Positions 37,129 through 48,113 of a DNA stretch of 64,000 nucleotides are shown here, one piece after another. Made by a program: the position numbers and the translations under genes. The stretch's first letter is position 1; the number at the start of each line of letters is the position of its first letter. Below the pieces are notes generated by a model. That model ran no database searches, had not been told where the DNA came from, and saw only the letters and a list, made by a program, of their open reading frames with translations. This stretch comes from Anaerolineae bacterium (GTDB lineage: Bacteria > Chloroflexota > Anaerolineae > Aggregatilineales > J027): assembly GCA_019913005.1 (NCBI GenBank), contig JAIOHL010000171.1:1-64000 (forward strand), in the 5' to 3' direction.

Positions 37129-38421
37129 TTATTCATCCTCACCTTCTGCGCCATTCGATTCAATTGGGATAAACCACCCCACTGTGCGGCGGGAGGGCTG
37201 TAAATATTTACGGGCCACTTGTTGAATATCTTCGGCGGTCACGGCCTGCAAGCGTTCTGGATAATCGCCAAAAAGCTGATAGCTCTCAATATGTTCACTG
37301 TAGGCCAGCCAAAACGCCTGTCCGGTCACGCCTTCATTGCTATAGGCAAAGGCGGCGCGGGCCTGTTTTTTGGCTTTTTCAAGTTCGGCCTGCGACACCA
37401 ATTCGTTATGTAATCGGCTGATTTCGGCATCGAGCGCGGTTTCAATTTCTTGGTGAGTGCGACCATCCCTTAGTGTAGCATCAATCGTATACAGATAGGG
37501 GTCAATTGTCATCGAAATCCCCCCTGAGACACTGACTGCCAATTCTTTTTCGACCAATGCCTTATAGAGTCGAGAAGTTTTGCTGCCGATATTGCCGCCA
37601 CCGGGACCGCTGGGGCCGCCCAAGATGCTATCCAACGCCGCCAGCTTAAACCAATCTTCATGGGAGGCGGCGGGCGCACGATAGGCCAATGTGACATAGG
37701 AGGCATTGCCTTCGCGTTCGACCATCACCCGCCGTTCACCACGTTGTTCGGGTTCTTCACGTTGAAATTCTCGTGGAAGCGGACCCGCCGGAATGGATTC
37801 ATAGAGGGCACGGATTTTTGTCAGCATTTCGTCGGTATCAAACGCGCCAACCATCACCCCAATCGCGTTGTTGGGCATGTAGTATTGGTGATAGTGCGCA
37901 TATAAATCATCACGGGTCATGGTTTTGAGGTCGGTCATATCCCCAATAATCTGGTGATGATAGGGATGTACCCGAAAGGCAGCGGCGTGGATTTCTTCAT
38001 CCAGCCAAAAAGTCGGCGAATTTTCCGACCCCTGCCGCTCGCTGATAATGACTGTGCGCTCTGATTCGGTTTCTTCGGGGTCGAAATGGGCATTGACCAT
38101 GCGATCTGCTTCAATCCGTAGCGCTAGATCAATTTGGTCGGCGGGCATGGTTTCATAATAGGCCGTGTGGTCGAGATAGGTATGCGCGTTCCAACTGCCC
38201 CCTAGCCGATCCACCAAGCGGTCTAACGACCCTGCCGGAAATTGATCCGTGCCCTTGAACATCATGTGTTCAACCCAATGCGAAATCCCGGTTCGGCCTG
38301 TCGGCTCATTGCGACTGCCGACCCGATACATGACCCACCAGCTAATCACAGGGGCAGAATGTACCTCTTTTAGCAAAATCACCATACCATTACTGAGTTC
38401 GTGCCGTGTAACACTTGCCAT
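37129..38421 (-). CDS. M16 family zinc peptidase (active-type, HWVEH)
   Basis: HELSNGMVILLKEVHSAPVISWWVMYRVGSRNEPTGRTGISHWVEHMMFKGT; start at ATG 38421. Confidence 0.92.
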   Translation of the reverse strand: MASVTRHELSNGMVILLKEVHSAPVISWWVMYRVGSRNEPTGRTGISHWVEHMMFKGTDQFPAGSLDRLVDRLGGSWNAHTYLDHTAYYETMPADQIDLALRIEADRMVNAHFDPEETESERTVIISERQGSENSPTFWLDEEIHAAAFRVHPYHHQIIGDMTDLKTMTRDDLYAHYHQYYMPNNAIGVMVGAFDTDEMLTKIRALYESIPAGPLPREFQREEPEQRGERRVMVEREGNASYVTLAYRAPAASHEDWFKLAALDSILGGPSGPGGGNIGSKTSRLYKALVEKELAVSVSGGISMTIDPYLYTIDATLRDGRTHQEIETALDAEISRLHNELVSQAELEKAKKQARAAFAYSNEGVTGQAFWLAYSEHIESYQLFGDYPERLQAVTAEDIQQVARKYLQPSRRTVGWFIPIESNGAEGEDE

Positions 38422-39831
38422 CAATGTTCGACTTTCTTTAGATTCAATGAATTTTGCAGAGACTCCAAACGCGCTTTCCACGAAAGTTCTTGCTCAAATA
38501 TAGACGCAACCTTTAACAATAAATCTTCCCTACCAAAATCTGCCACTAATTGCACCCCAATAGGTAGGCCATTCTTTGTCCAATGAAGTGGTAGAGAGAT
38601 GGCTGGTTGCCCACTGATGCTAAATGGCATCGTAAATATCCCAAAGGCTTTACCAATATCATCTTTTTGCAGCCCTTGTAGTGGCATTGGTTGGTTCATC
38701 GTGGGGGTTATCAACAAATTGTAATCAGACCACCATTCGGGCGTTCGACCCACCCCCGCCAGTAGCCGCTGATGGGCGGCTTGTAGCTGGACAGCGGTAT
38801 ATTGCCGACTCTCTTCTGCCCGTGCCCAAGTAGCAGGTTCTACATCCTCCGGGCCCATCGTTTTGCCAGTGCGCTCGCTCCACATCTCAATTCTTGCAGC
38901 AAGGCTACTCGCCGAAATAATACGCAGGGGGGTGAGCATATTCAATATGATGCCCCAAGCCCTCAAGCACTTTTGCTGCTGTCTCAACTGCCTGAATGCA
39001 ATCTTCGTGAACGGTATTTTGCAGAAAAATATCGTTGACCAGCAATCCTATACGCAGTTGTTGAAGGTCGCCGTCTAATTCCTCAATAAAAGGTCGCTTC
39101 GGAGGGGAGGCAAGAAACAAATCCCCCAGCATGGCCCCAGCGATGCAATCTAGCACCCCGGCGGCATCCCGCACGGATTTTGTCAACACAAACTCCACTG
39201 CATTACCTAATATGCCGCCTGAACTTGCTGGGCCTGTCGAAATTCGCCCCCGTGAAGGCTTCAATCCTACCAACCCACAGCACGCCGCAGGCACGCGCAA
39301 TGAGCCAGTACCATCGTTGCCATGCGCAATTGCCACCATCCCTGAAGCTACCGCCGCCGCTGACCCACCACTTGAGCCACCCACTGAATGTTCCAAATTA
39401 AACGGATTACGTGTCGGGCCAAAAGCAATCGGTTCAGTCGTCGCGCTGCCTGCCAGTTCGGGAAGATTGGTTTTGCCGAGAAAAATAAATCCCGCCTGTC
39501 GAAATTTTTGGGCGAGATAGGTGTCGTGGGAAGATTGCCAATTGAGATTTCTTAAGAATCCCATCCCTTCGTAATAAGGGTCGCCCGCCGTCTGGCACAT
39601 ATAATCTTTCAATAACAAAGGCACACCCTTAAATGGCCCATCAGGGAGTTGACCCGACAGGGCATCAGAGCGTGCCTTTTCATAAAGAGGGGTGATAACC
39701 GCGTTAATTTTGGGGTTCAGATGTTCAATACATGAGATAGCCGCCTCAACTAACTCTATTGGCTGGACTTCACCTTTTTTAACGAGTTCAGCCTGCGCAG
39801 TAGCATCAAGATTGGCTATCTCATCTATCAT
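38421..39831 (-). pseudogene. amidase (amidase signature family) split by a frameshift
   Basis: N-terminal ORF 38905-39831 (SVGGSSGGSAAAVASGM) and C-terminal ORF 38421-38987 (LITPTMNQPMPLQG...GQPAISLPLHWTKNGLPIGVQLVADFGRED) join across a 6-C run on the minus strand at about 38927-38932. Confidence 0.85.
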
Positions 39832-39858
39832 CCTAATTTTGCCCCCAGACAGAATTAT

Positions 39859-41187
39859 TTACTTCTTCTTGGCTTTGCCGTTGCTGCCATTGTAGCCACG
39901 CCCGATACCACGATAGGTATAACCAAGCCCCTGCATGATTTCTGGCTCATATAAATTGCGACCATCTACCATGACGGGTTGACGCATGACATCACGCAGC
40001 CGTTCCAGATCGAGGTTCTTAAATTCGTTCCATGGGGTGAGAACAACTACCGCATCACAACCGCGTGCCAGATCGTAGGGGTCTTCGGCAAGATTGAGAT
40101 AGGGCATAATCTTGGAGGCATTTTCCATCGCCACCGGGTCATAACCCCGTACTACCGCGCCACGCCCGTGCAGATAATCGCCAATCGTGATGGAGGGTGA
40201 TTCGCGCATATCGTCGGTGTTTTCCTTGAAAGCCAAGCCCATCAAGCCGACCACTTTATCCTTGACCGACCCCCAAATTTCCTCCAATTTGAGGATGACA
40301 TGGCGGCGTTGATAATCGTTGATGTCAATAACCGCGTGCAGCAGTTGGGGATGGCGGCCATGTACGTTTGCCATGTGTGCCAACGCTTTCACATCTTTGG
40401 GGAAGCAGGAGCCACCATAGCCGATACCCGCATCCAAGAAACGAGGGCCGATACGCTTGTCATAGCCCATACCCGTCGCTACTTCTTTGACATCCGCCCC
40501 TAAAGCCTCGCAAATATGGGCGATTTCATTGATGAAGCTAATCTTGGTGGCGAGGAAGGCATTGGAAGCATATTTAATCATTTCGGCGGTGCGGAGGTTG
40601 GTGACAATGATGGGGGCACGTAGCGGTAGGTGTAATTGAGCAACCCGATTGGCGGCATCGAGGTCAGTGCTGCCCAACACAGTACGGTCAGGATTATAGA
40701 AGTCCGAAATGGCCGCGCCTTCACGCAAAAATTCGGGGCAGCTTACCACCGAAAAATCAATTGGCTTGGGTTGGGTCTCTTTGACAATATCGGATACCCA
40801 GTCGCCTGTACCCACTGGCACGGTGGATTTATTGATAATAATCAGGGGATGATCCATCGTCTTGGCAATGGTTTCGGCAGCGATGCGCACATAACGCAAA
40901 TCGGCCTCACCATCAACGCCTTCAGGGGTGCCGACACAGATAAATACAAATTCGGCGTCCTTCAAACCTTCTTCGTAGGAGGTGGTGAAATGCAGGCGGC
41001 CTGATTCCACGTTCCGTACAACGACTTCCTGCATACCCGGTTCGTAAATCGGCAAAATCGCTTTCTTCAAATTGGCAATACGTTCTTCGCTGATGTCAAC
41101 GGCGACGACTTTATTGCCCAAATCGGAAAAGCACGCGGCGGTGGTCAACCCAACATACCCGACGCCGATCACACAGATATTCTTCAT
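39859..41187 (-). CDS. ugd: UDP-glucose 6-dehydrogenase
   Basis: [58 protein letters not shown]. Confidence 0.95.
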   Translation of the reverse strand: MKNICVIGVGYVGLTTAACFSDLGNKVVAVDISEERIANLKKAILPIYEPGMQEVVVRNVESGRLHFTTSYEEGLKDAEFVFICVGTPEGVDGEADLRYVRIAAETIAKTMDHPLIIINKSTVPVGTGDWVSDIVKETQPKPIDFSVVSCPEFLREGAAISDFYNPDRTVLGSTDLDAANRVAQLHLPLRAPIIVTNLRTAEMIKYASNAFLATKISFINEIAHICEALGADVKEVATGMGYDKRIGPRFLDAGIGYGGSCFPKDVKALAHMANVHGRHPQLLHAVIDINDYQRRHVILKLEEIWGSVKDKVVGLMGLAFKENTDDMRESPSITIGDYLHGRGAVVRGYDPVAMENASKIMPYLNLAEDPYDLARGCDAVVVLTPWNEFKNLDLERLRDVMRQPVMVDGRNLYEPEIMQGLGYTYRGIGRGYNGSNGKAKKK

Positions 41188-41230
41188 GGTTTTACCTCTT
41201 GAGTATCACAACTTTCTGGATCTGCCCGGA

Positions 41231-42046
41231 TTATTGTACCGCCGGGCAATCGGCTAAATCAGACACGACAGAAAAACGCACTTCACGACTGACCGACAGT
41301 CCACGCCACGCTGCCTCTGGGATGAGATATGTGCCGTCGCGCTGTTCGGTCAGGCCCGAATGGGGGTTGTTGTAGGCCACTGTGACCCAATAGTCCCCAA
41401 CTGGCAGGCCATAAATCGTTTCGCTCATATCAATCGGGGTATCTAGCCCCATACTTAAAACATACAAGCCCAAGTCTTCAATTTCCCACTCATAAGTCTC
41501 GTCATAATCTAGGATGACAAAATCGTCGCGTACTAGGGGTTCTCCCGGTGGGAAATCGGGTAGAAGCGGGCTGTCATTGATGCTTAACATAATTTGACCG
41601 CGCAAATAGAGATAGATGGGATTGGGGCGATAATTATGCGCCACCAATTTTCCGGTAATCTCCGTATCCATCTCATAACAATTGGCGTCCAACACCAGCC
41701 GCAGAACAAAATCCGGATCAGTGTTGCGGGCGCGTAGTTCGGCACTATTGGTTGTGGCGGTAGCAGTGGGAGTCGAGGTTGGCGAACCAGACAAAGTAGG
41801 GGTCATCGTGCTGGTCGGCGTCATGCTCGGCGTTGAGGTGATGGTTGATGTCAAACTTGGCGTCGCAGGTGGGCGGGTATTGGTTCGCGTCGGTGTCGCA
41901 GTGGGCACAGTCGGGGTAAATGTTGAAGTGGCCCGCTGTGGTGCTAGGAGACGACCACTATCTCCCGAAGGTTGAATGGCTGCGATGCTGAAGGCTGCTA
42001 GGCTAAAAATCAGCATCCCCCACAATAAAAATCTTGTTCGTGTCAT
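41231..42046 (-). CDS. secreted/anchored protein with Thr/Pro-rich linker
   Basis: N-terminal hydrophobic segment, TFTPTVPTATPTRTNT... linker; C-term domain with VTVAYNNPHSG. Confidence 0.72.
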   Translation of the reverse strand: MTRTRFLLWGMLIFSLAAFSIAAIQPSGDSGRLLAPQRATSTFTPTVPTATPTRTNTRPPATPSLTSTITSTPSMTPTSTMTPTLSGSPTSTPTATATTNSAELRARNTDPDFVLRLVLDANCYEMDTEITGKLVAHNYRPNPIYLYLRGQIMLSINDSPLLPDFPPGEPLVRDDFVILDYDETYEWEIEDLGLYVLSMGLDTPIDMSETIYGLPVGDYWVTVAYNNPHSGLTEQRDGTYLIPEAAWRGLSVSREVRFSVVSDLADCPAVQ

Positions 42047-42060
42047 AAACCCAGTCCTCG

Positions 42061-43398
42061 TCATCCGTTTTGCAAGTCGTCGAGCATCATCCGGGCAGTG
42101 CGCCGTCCGATCTCGACTGCATAATTTGTCCCTCTATCCCAAGGATAGACTTGGCTCATGCTGGCCCAGTATAACCCGTTCAAGGGAGTATGGATGTCCG
42201 GTATATTTTGCGAATGGTTCACGGTGGGCAGTGGTTGAGCATACGGCACTCGGAACACCCACCATTTACGAATCCAGTCTTTGGAAAATTTAGAATTAAA
42301 GGTAGGTAGGGCCTCCACAAAACGATTGACCACCTGCTCCTCACTCAATTGAAAATATTCATGTGTCGGCGAGACGTAATCACCACAATAGACCAAGCGA
42401 TCTCCACCATAGTGTTCGCGTTCGAGATAATTGGTATGTTCCACCAGTGCTAGAAAGGGAAATCGGCTTTGTTTTTTGTCGGGATTATTGGCGGGCAGAT
42501 TCAACCAATACGTACCATCTTCCAAAAGCTGTTCCTTAAGCGCCAGCACAATCACCACCGCTCCCATGCTGCGAAGGGCATCTAATTTGTTGGCATATTC
42601 GCCTTGAATTTGCGGGACGGTCTGACGTAACAGGCGGGGCGAGGTGGTACTCAGCACCAAATCAGCTTCGGCCTGCTCCCCATTGCCCACTTCCAATGTA
42701 AAGCGGTCATCGGCCATCTGGGTGATAGATTTGAGCGGGGTACTTAATCGAATAACCGCGCCATCTTTTTGAACCCGCGCCGCTAAGACCTCTAAAAATG
42801 CTTGGAAGCCGCCCTCAAAGGTGCCGAGACGGGTGGTGCGGGAATGAATACGTGCCCAAAACCACGCCATGTTCACTTCACGGTAAAATTCGCCAAATTT
42901 GCCAATCAGCATTGGCATCCACAGGGTTTCATAGGCTTGGCGACCCATCTTTTTGAGCAACCATTCATGGGCGGTGTACTGTTCCATACTTTGCCATGAA
43001 CGGGCCAAGCGGAGATAGAGGGTCGTGAAACCAAAACGGGCCTTTGCTATCAGCGACAGCTTGGACATAGTGAGCATCGTTAGGGCGGCGCTGAGAATGG
43101 AATCGAGTTGATAATTTTTGCCATCAATCCACATTGAGGTTTTGGGGCGCGGGAATAATACTTTTTCGCGCACACCTAATTCATCGGCCAGCCGCAGGAT
43201 TTCTACATCAGAGGCGAACCAGTGATGGTAGAATTTTTCGAGCATCCAATCCCACCCCTCATCTCGGAAGCCAGCCGCCAATCCGCCAACTTTATCACCA
43301 GCTTCATAGACTGTTACCTGATGACCAGCGCGGACTAAATCCCATGCTGCCGAAAGACCAGCAATACCAGCGCCTATCACTGCAATCCGTTTAGCCAT
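42061..43398 (-). CDS. FAD-dependent oxidoreductase (protoporphyrinogen oxidase/amine oxidase-like)
   Basis: [42 protein letters not shown]-term [28 protein letters not shown]. Confidence 0.88.
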   Translation of the reverse strand: MAKRIAVIGAGIAGLSAAWDLVRAGHQVTVYEAGDKVGGLAAGFRDEGWDWMLEKFYHHWFASDVEILRLADELGVREKVLFPRPKTSMWIDGKNYQLDSILSAALTMLTMSKLSLIAKARFGFTTLYLRLARSWQSMEQYTAHEWLLKKMGRQAYETLWMPMLIGKFGEFYREVNMAWFWARIHSRTTRLGTFEGGFQAFLEVLAARVQKDGAVIRLSTPLKSITQMADDRFTLEVGNGEQAEADLVLSTTSPRLLRQTVPQIQGEYANKLDALRSMGAVVIVLALKEQLLEDGTYWLNLPANNPDKKQSRFPFLALVEHTNYLEREHYGGDRLVYCGDYVSPTHEYFQLSEEQVVNRFVEALPTFNSKFSKDWIRKWWVFRVPYAQPLPTVNHSQNIPDIHTPLNGLYWASMSQVYPWDRGTNYAVEIGRRTARMMLDDLQNG

Positions 43399-44483
43399 CA
43401 GGCCAATGTCTCCTCGTTGCGAAACTCTATTGCAGGATACTCGGCTTGCTCAACCTCGGTCTGCGCCCTGCCAAAATCACTCCAATGCAGCCCCTCGCGG
43501 ATGAGGTAGATAAACCCAATCAGGGTGGCTTGAATCCACAGGGTAGCATGAATCGCTAGGGCAAAACTGGCCGCGTCCACTCGCGCGACATCAAACGCGG
43601 TCAGGGTCAAAATAGCAGCGGCATGAAAGGTGCCTACATACCCTGAAGTTGAAGGGAGGACAGTAGTCAAGGTACTAAAACCAACCACCAGCAGCATTAC
43701 AAAAAAACTCACTTCAAAGTCGAAAGCCTGCATGACGATCCAATAGGTCGCAGCTTCAACCGTCCAACTTCCTAGAGAAAATACCACCACCTCAATCAGA
43801 GCGCGTCCACTACGTAGCGCCTCAAGTCCGCTCAAAAAATGCTCCATCAGGGATACCACTTTTTGGCGGGGGCCGCCGGGTAAAAGAGTGTTGATAATCG
43901 GGGTATAAATTTTACGGGCCATATTGGGCGCAGCCGCCAGTGCTAAAAACACTAATAGCGCCGCAAAAAACAAGGGGGTCGCAACAGCCACGACGGTACG
44001 TAGGGTATCGCCAATTTTGTCCCCAACAAAGACCAGCGCGGTAAAAATAAAGGTGAGCATGGTCAACCCATCAAAAATCCGCTCGATCAAAATGGTGGTC
44101 AGCGTGGGGGGGATTGGTACAGCATCACGACGTTTTAAGACATAGGCCCGCATCACCTCGCCGAGACGGAAAGGCAGCAGGTTGTTCGCCATGTAGCCGA
44201 TGTAGACAATCTTAAAAAGGCGGCGCGGCGGCACATCCTTGACCGGGCGTAACAGGGAATACCAACGCCAGCTAATCAGATAGGTTGCAACGCCGTAAAC
44301 TGGAACAGTCAACAGTAGCCAGAGGGGATTGATGCCACGCAGGATGTCCCATAAATCATCAAATGCAAGATTACGAAAGCCCAGCCACAGAAAAAGTAGG
44401 CTAAAAATGAGGCCAATCAGCAAACTAATCCAGCGTTTCACCAAAATGTGCTTTCCCTGATTCGGTCTAAAGCGGAGAAGCAT
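43398..44483 (-). CDS. flippase-like membrane protein, lysylphosphatidylglycerol synthase TM/UPF0104 family
   Basis: [20 protein letters not shown]...[23 protein letters not shown]...[12 protein letters not shown]; start uncertain. Confidence 0.88.
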   Translation of the reverse strand: MLLRFRPNQGKHILVKRWISLLIGLIFSLLFLWLGFRNLAFDDLWDILRGINPLWLLLTVPVYGVATYLISWRWYSLLRPVKDVPPRRLFKIVYIGYMANNLLPFRLGEVMRAYVLKRRDAVPIPPTLTTILIERIFDGLTMLTFIFTALVFVGDKIGDTLRTVVAVATPLFFAALLVFLALAAAPNMARKIYTPIINTLLPGGPRQKVVSLMEHFLSGLEALRSGRALIEVVVFSLGSWTVEAATYWIVMQAFDFEVSFFVMLLVVGFSTLTTVLPSTSGYVGTFHAAAILTLTAFDVARVDAASFALAIHATLWIQATLIGFIYLIREGLHWSDFGRAQTEVEQAEYPAIEFRNEETLA

Positions 44484-44582
44484 TTTACCAAAGACCCTGC
44501 TGCTAAACTATACACATTTCTACCAAGTATTTCCTTTGCGCTACACTTAACCCTTGATTTTTGTCATGCTGGAGTGTCACCT

Positions 44583-45167
44583 ATGTTTGAATGTTTCATT
44601 CGCCAGATGGTTCCCGAAGATATTGAACCACTCGTTGATATTCGTCCCGGCTTTGTCACCGACACAGTTTTCAAAGTTGAACAATTTGGGCAGGGATTGG
44701 AGCAAGGTTGGCGGCTGGTTGAAAAGAAGCTCCCCACCCCTTTTGACAAGGGCGCAGGTTATGACTTTACACCGGAAGAACGCCGGAGCATCGCAGGGCG
44801 CTTGGCCCAAGACAATACCTTGATGGAAGTGGCGGTTGAGAAAAACACAGGGAAAATCGTCGGGATTTTGGATGTTGAGGAAGAAACATGGCGTCACACA
44901 GCATGGATTTGGAATATCATGCTGGATGTAGATGCACGCGGTCATGGCATTGGGCAAGCGATGATCCAGCATACGATTGGATGGGGGCGGCGGCGGGGGT
45001 TGCGGGCAGTCTTGCTGGAAACCCAGACCAATAACGTGCCGGCCTGCAAATTTTATCTACGCATGGGGTTTCAATTGGTTGGGATCAATACCCTGTTTTA
45101 TACAAATCAGGATATCGAGCGTGATGAGGTGGCTTTATTTTGGGGGTTCCCACTGCGGGCACGTTAG
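44583..45167 (+). CDS. GNAT family N-acetyltransferase
   Basis: IMLDVDARGHGIGQAMIQHTIGWGRRRGLRAVLLETQTNNVPACKFYLRMGFQLVG; start at ATG 44583. Confidence 0.88.
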   Translation: MFECFIRQMVPEDIEPLVDIRPGFVTDTVFKVEQFGQGLEQGWRLVEKKLPTPFDKGAGYDFTPEERRSIAGRLAQDNTLMEVAVEKNTGKIVGILDVEEETWRHTAWIWNIMLDVDARGHGIGQAMIQHTIGWGRRRGLRAVLLETQTNNVPACKFYLRMGFQLVGINTLFYTNQDIERDEVALFWGFPLRAR

Positions 45168-45304
45168 AAGTATGTCACTTTGCCCAATTGTCAAGAATTT
45201 ACGAATTATTTGACCTAATCCAATGGATATGTTAAAAAATCGCCTCATGTCAATTTAATGACTACAAAAACTTAAGGGATATTTTGATTAAGGAGCCTTA
45301 AACA

Positions 45305-46378
45305 ATGCGTCGTACCTTCCGTTTTGTTCTCGCATTGGCTGTACTGCTTTCCTTTATAGCTGTCAGCAATGTCATGAACGACCGTGCTGAAAAGACTGTT
45401 TTTGCCCAAGCCGAACCCACAGGCAAGTTAGCTGAAGTTATCGCACGCGGCAGCCTCAACTGCGGTGTGAGTGGCGGCTTGCCCGGTTTCTCTTATCTCA
45501 ACCCCAACGACAATTCATGGTCAGGGTTGGATGTGGATTACTGTCGTGCCTTGACCGCCGCGATTTTCGGCGAAGTGACCGACACCAATCTGGTGCTGGT
45601 GCCCCTGACTGCCGCTGAACGTTTCCCAGCCCTCCAAGCAGGTCAGGTAGATGTGCTCATGCGCAACACCACATGGACATTAAGCCGCGACACCGATCTG
45701 AAGGGCGATTTTGCGCCCACTACCTTCTATGATAGCCAAGGCTTGATGGTGCGTGCCGATGCTGGTGTGTCTTCCATCAATGACCTCAATGGCGTCAGCA
45801 TCTGCGTCCAGACCGGTACGACCACCGAACTGAACGTGACAGAAGCCTTCAACGCACTGGCGTTCGATTTTGAACTCATCCCGTTTGAAGCCAGCAGCGA
45901 CACCATTACGGCCTTTGAAGCAGGCCAATGCGACGTACTGACCAGTGACAAGAGCCAATTGGCAGGGCTGCGTTATGGTACGGCTGATCCCAGCTTGTAT
46001 ATCATTTTGAACGACACCCTTTCCAAAGAACCCCTCGGCCCGATGTACAACGAAGGGGATGCGCAGTGGGCCAATGTGGTGAACTGGGTCGTCTATGCCA
46101 CCTTCCAAGCGGAAGAATATGGCATTTCCTCAGCTAATCTCGATGAAATGCTGGCTTCAACGGACACTGCCATTCAACGTTTCCTCGGCGTGGGTGATCC
46201 CTTTAATTCACTCATCGGGTTGAGCAATGACTTCACCGTCAATATCCTCCGTGCAGTGGGCAACTATGCCGAAATTTATGACCGTAACATTACCCCAGTG
46301 GGTATTGATCGCGCTGGCAACCGTCTGAATTTGCAGTGGTATGATGGCGGCATGATCTACTCACCCGCTTGGCGTTAA
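45305..46378 (+). CDS. polar amino-acid ABC transporter substrate-binding protein
   Basis: Signal peptide; RGSLNCGVSGGLPGFSYLNPNDNSWSGLDVDYCRALTAAIFGE; AapJ-like. Confidence 0.93.
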   Translation: MRRTFRFVLALAVLLSFIAVSNVMNDRAEKTVFAQAEPTGKLAEVIARGSLNCGVSGGLPGFSYLNPNDNSWSGLDVDYCRALTAAIFGEVTDTNLVLVPLTAAERFPALQAGQVDVLMRNTTWTLSRDTDLKGDFAPTTFYDSQGLMVRADAGVSSINDLNGVSICVQTGTTTELNVTEAFNALAFDFELIPFEASSDTITAFEAGQCDVLTSDKSQLAGLRYGTADPSLYIILNDTLSKEPLGPMYNEGDAQWANVVNWVVYATFQAEEYGISSANLDEMLASTDTAIQRFLGVGDPFNSLIGLSNDFTVNILRAVGNYAEIYDRNITPVGIDRAGNRLNLQWYDGGMIYSPAWR

Positions 46379-46432
46379 ATTTAGAGTTAACGGAGAGGTA
46401 GGCTCTTTATACTCACCTCTTCAATAAATATG

Positions 46433-46457
46433 CAGACGGGGGCAACACCCTCGTCTG
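46433..46457. promoter_or_regulatory. intercistronic hairpin between SBP and permease genes
   Basis: CAGACGgGGG caaca CCCtCGTCTG; second GAGAGGT...ACCTCTT hairpin just upstream. Confidence 0.55.
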
Positions 46458-46501
46458 TCATTTATAAAAAATGTCTTTAAGTTAGAACTGGTATTTCGTG
46501 A

Positions 46502-48100
46502 ATGACGGCAAAATATTCTCGTACTGACGATTTTTTCGTTAACACCGCTGACCTAAGCGCCCGCCGACCTCCCCCTCGTTCTCAAAATGCAGCGGTACAA
46601 ATTCTTCAGTTGCCCGCAGTGATTGTTGCTTCCTATCTTGCTTACATTGGTGGAACAATATTTTTTTGGAACCTCTTGAATGATTTTCCGGCAATTTTAG
46701 CAATAATTGTCAAAATCTTGGCAAGTAAGGTTGGGATTCATTTAGACTCATTAGATACTTTTCTAAACATTTTTATTGTAAACATCACCAATGTTGTTGA
46801 GGCAGGATGGCTTGGATTTTTGGTTGCCTTCCCATACATCATTTATAGTGTGGCGAATGGTTTATATGTCCAGTGGCGCACGAATATTCCTATCTACCGC
46901 AACATTGTTTTCTTGAGCGATATAACGCAGAGCGTCTTTCTGCTCGCAGTCATTGTTGGTTTGTATACGCTCATGCTCAATGTTAAAGACAACACCCAGA
47001 TTCCAATTAACTGGAATGTGGTCAGCCGCCGATTTTCCGTTGAGGTCAGCGAGGGGCCGGATTTTAATACCGAACTGACGTGGCTCAAGGATATTCCACT
47101 GGTCGGGGATTCTCTAGCCAATGTCAACGTGTTGCGACCGGGAACCGCTACCCGTGCTTTGATGACCGGAGTCATCAACACGCTACGGGCCGTTTTGTTG
47201 GCATTGGTCTTTTCAACCCTGCTCGGCATTTTTGTCGGGATTGGGCTGCTATCCAATAACTGGTTGGTACGCAACCTCTCGACCATCTATGTCGAAATTT
47301 TCCGCAATACCCCACTTTTGGTGCAATTATTTTTCATCTTCCGGGGATTACTCGGTGTGCTGCCAACTTCGCCACGTGATGCCTATAAATTGGGCGACTT
47401 TTATCTGAGTGGACGCGGTTTAAATTTCCCCAAAGTCCTAACCACCGACACCTACCCCTATTTTTTGGTGAGTGTGATTGCCGGATTGGTGGTCGGGATT
47501 TATCTATGGCGCTGGCGGCTCAAGGTACAGGATGAAACCGGTAAGCCCGCCAATACGCTTGCATGGTTCAGTATGGCATTTTGGGGGCTAGGTGCGATTG
47601 GGCTAGGACTGGCCTTTGCAGTAGGTGGGTCGCCCTTCAAATTGGATTACCCCGTGCTGGATCGCTTTAATTTCTCAGGTGGGTCGCGCTGGTCATCAGG
47701 CTATCTGACGCTGGTGGTCGGCCTGACACTCTATACCGGAGCATTTATCGCCGATATTGTTCGGGCAGGCATCCAATCGGTTTCCTATGGGCAAATTGAA
47801 GCGGCCCGCGCACATGGTCTGACCAGTAACCAAACCCTGCGCTTAGTGGTGCTGCCCCAAGCTATGCGTTTGATTGTGCCGCCACTGACCAATCAATATT
47901 TGAACTTATCCAAAAATTCCAGCCTTGCCATCGCCATCGGGTTTTATGACCTATATAACGTGGCGACAGTCGTGCAAAACCAGACCGGGCAAGCGGTTGC
48001 GCTATTTGCCATCTTGATGGGGACTTATTTGGTGATTAGCCTGCTGATTTCCTTATTGATGAATATGGTCAACCGTTCGATGCGGTTAAAGACGCGCTAG
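46502..48100 (+). CDS. amino-acid ABC transporter permease (HisM/AapQ-like)
   Basis: EIFRNTPLLVQLFFIF...YTGAFIADIVRAGIQSVSYGQIEAARAHGLTSNQTLRLVVLPQAMRLIVPPLTNQYLNLSKNSSLAIAIG. Confidence 0.93.
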   Translation: MTAKYSRTDDFFVNTADLSARRPPPRSQNAAVQILQLPAVIVASYLAYIGGTIFFWNLLNDFPAILAIIVKILASKVGIHLDSLDTFLNIFIVNITNVVEAGWLGFLVAFPYIIYSVANGLYVQWRTNIPIYRNIVFLSDITQSVFLLAVIVGLYTLMLNVKDNTQIPINWNVVSRRFSVEVSEGPDFNTELTWLKDIPLVGDSLANVNVLRPGTATRALMTGVINTLRAVLLALVFSTLLGIFVGIGLLSNNWLVRNLSTIYVEIFRNTPLLVQLFFIFRGLLGVLPTSPRDAYKLGDFYLSGRGLNFPKVLTTDTYPYFLVSVIAGLVVGIYLWRWRLKVQDETGKPANTLAWFSMAFWGLGAIGLGLAFAVGGSPFKLDYPVLDRFNFSGGSRWSSGYLTLVVGLTLYTGAFIADIVRAGIQSVSYGQIEAARAHGLTSNQTLRLVVLPQAMRLIVPPLTNQYLNLSKNSSLAIAIGFYDLYNVATVVQNQTGQAVALFAILMGTYLVISLLISLLMNMVNRSMRLKTR

Positions 48101-48113
48101 GGAGGGCCGACAC

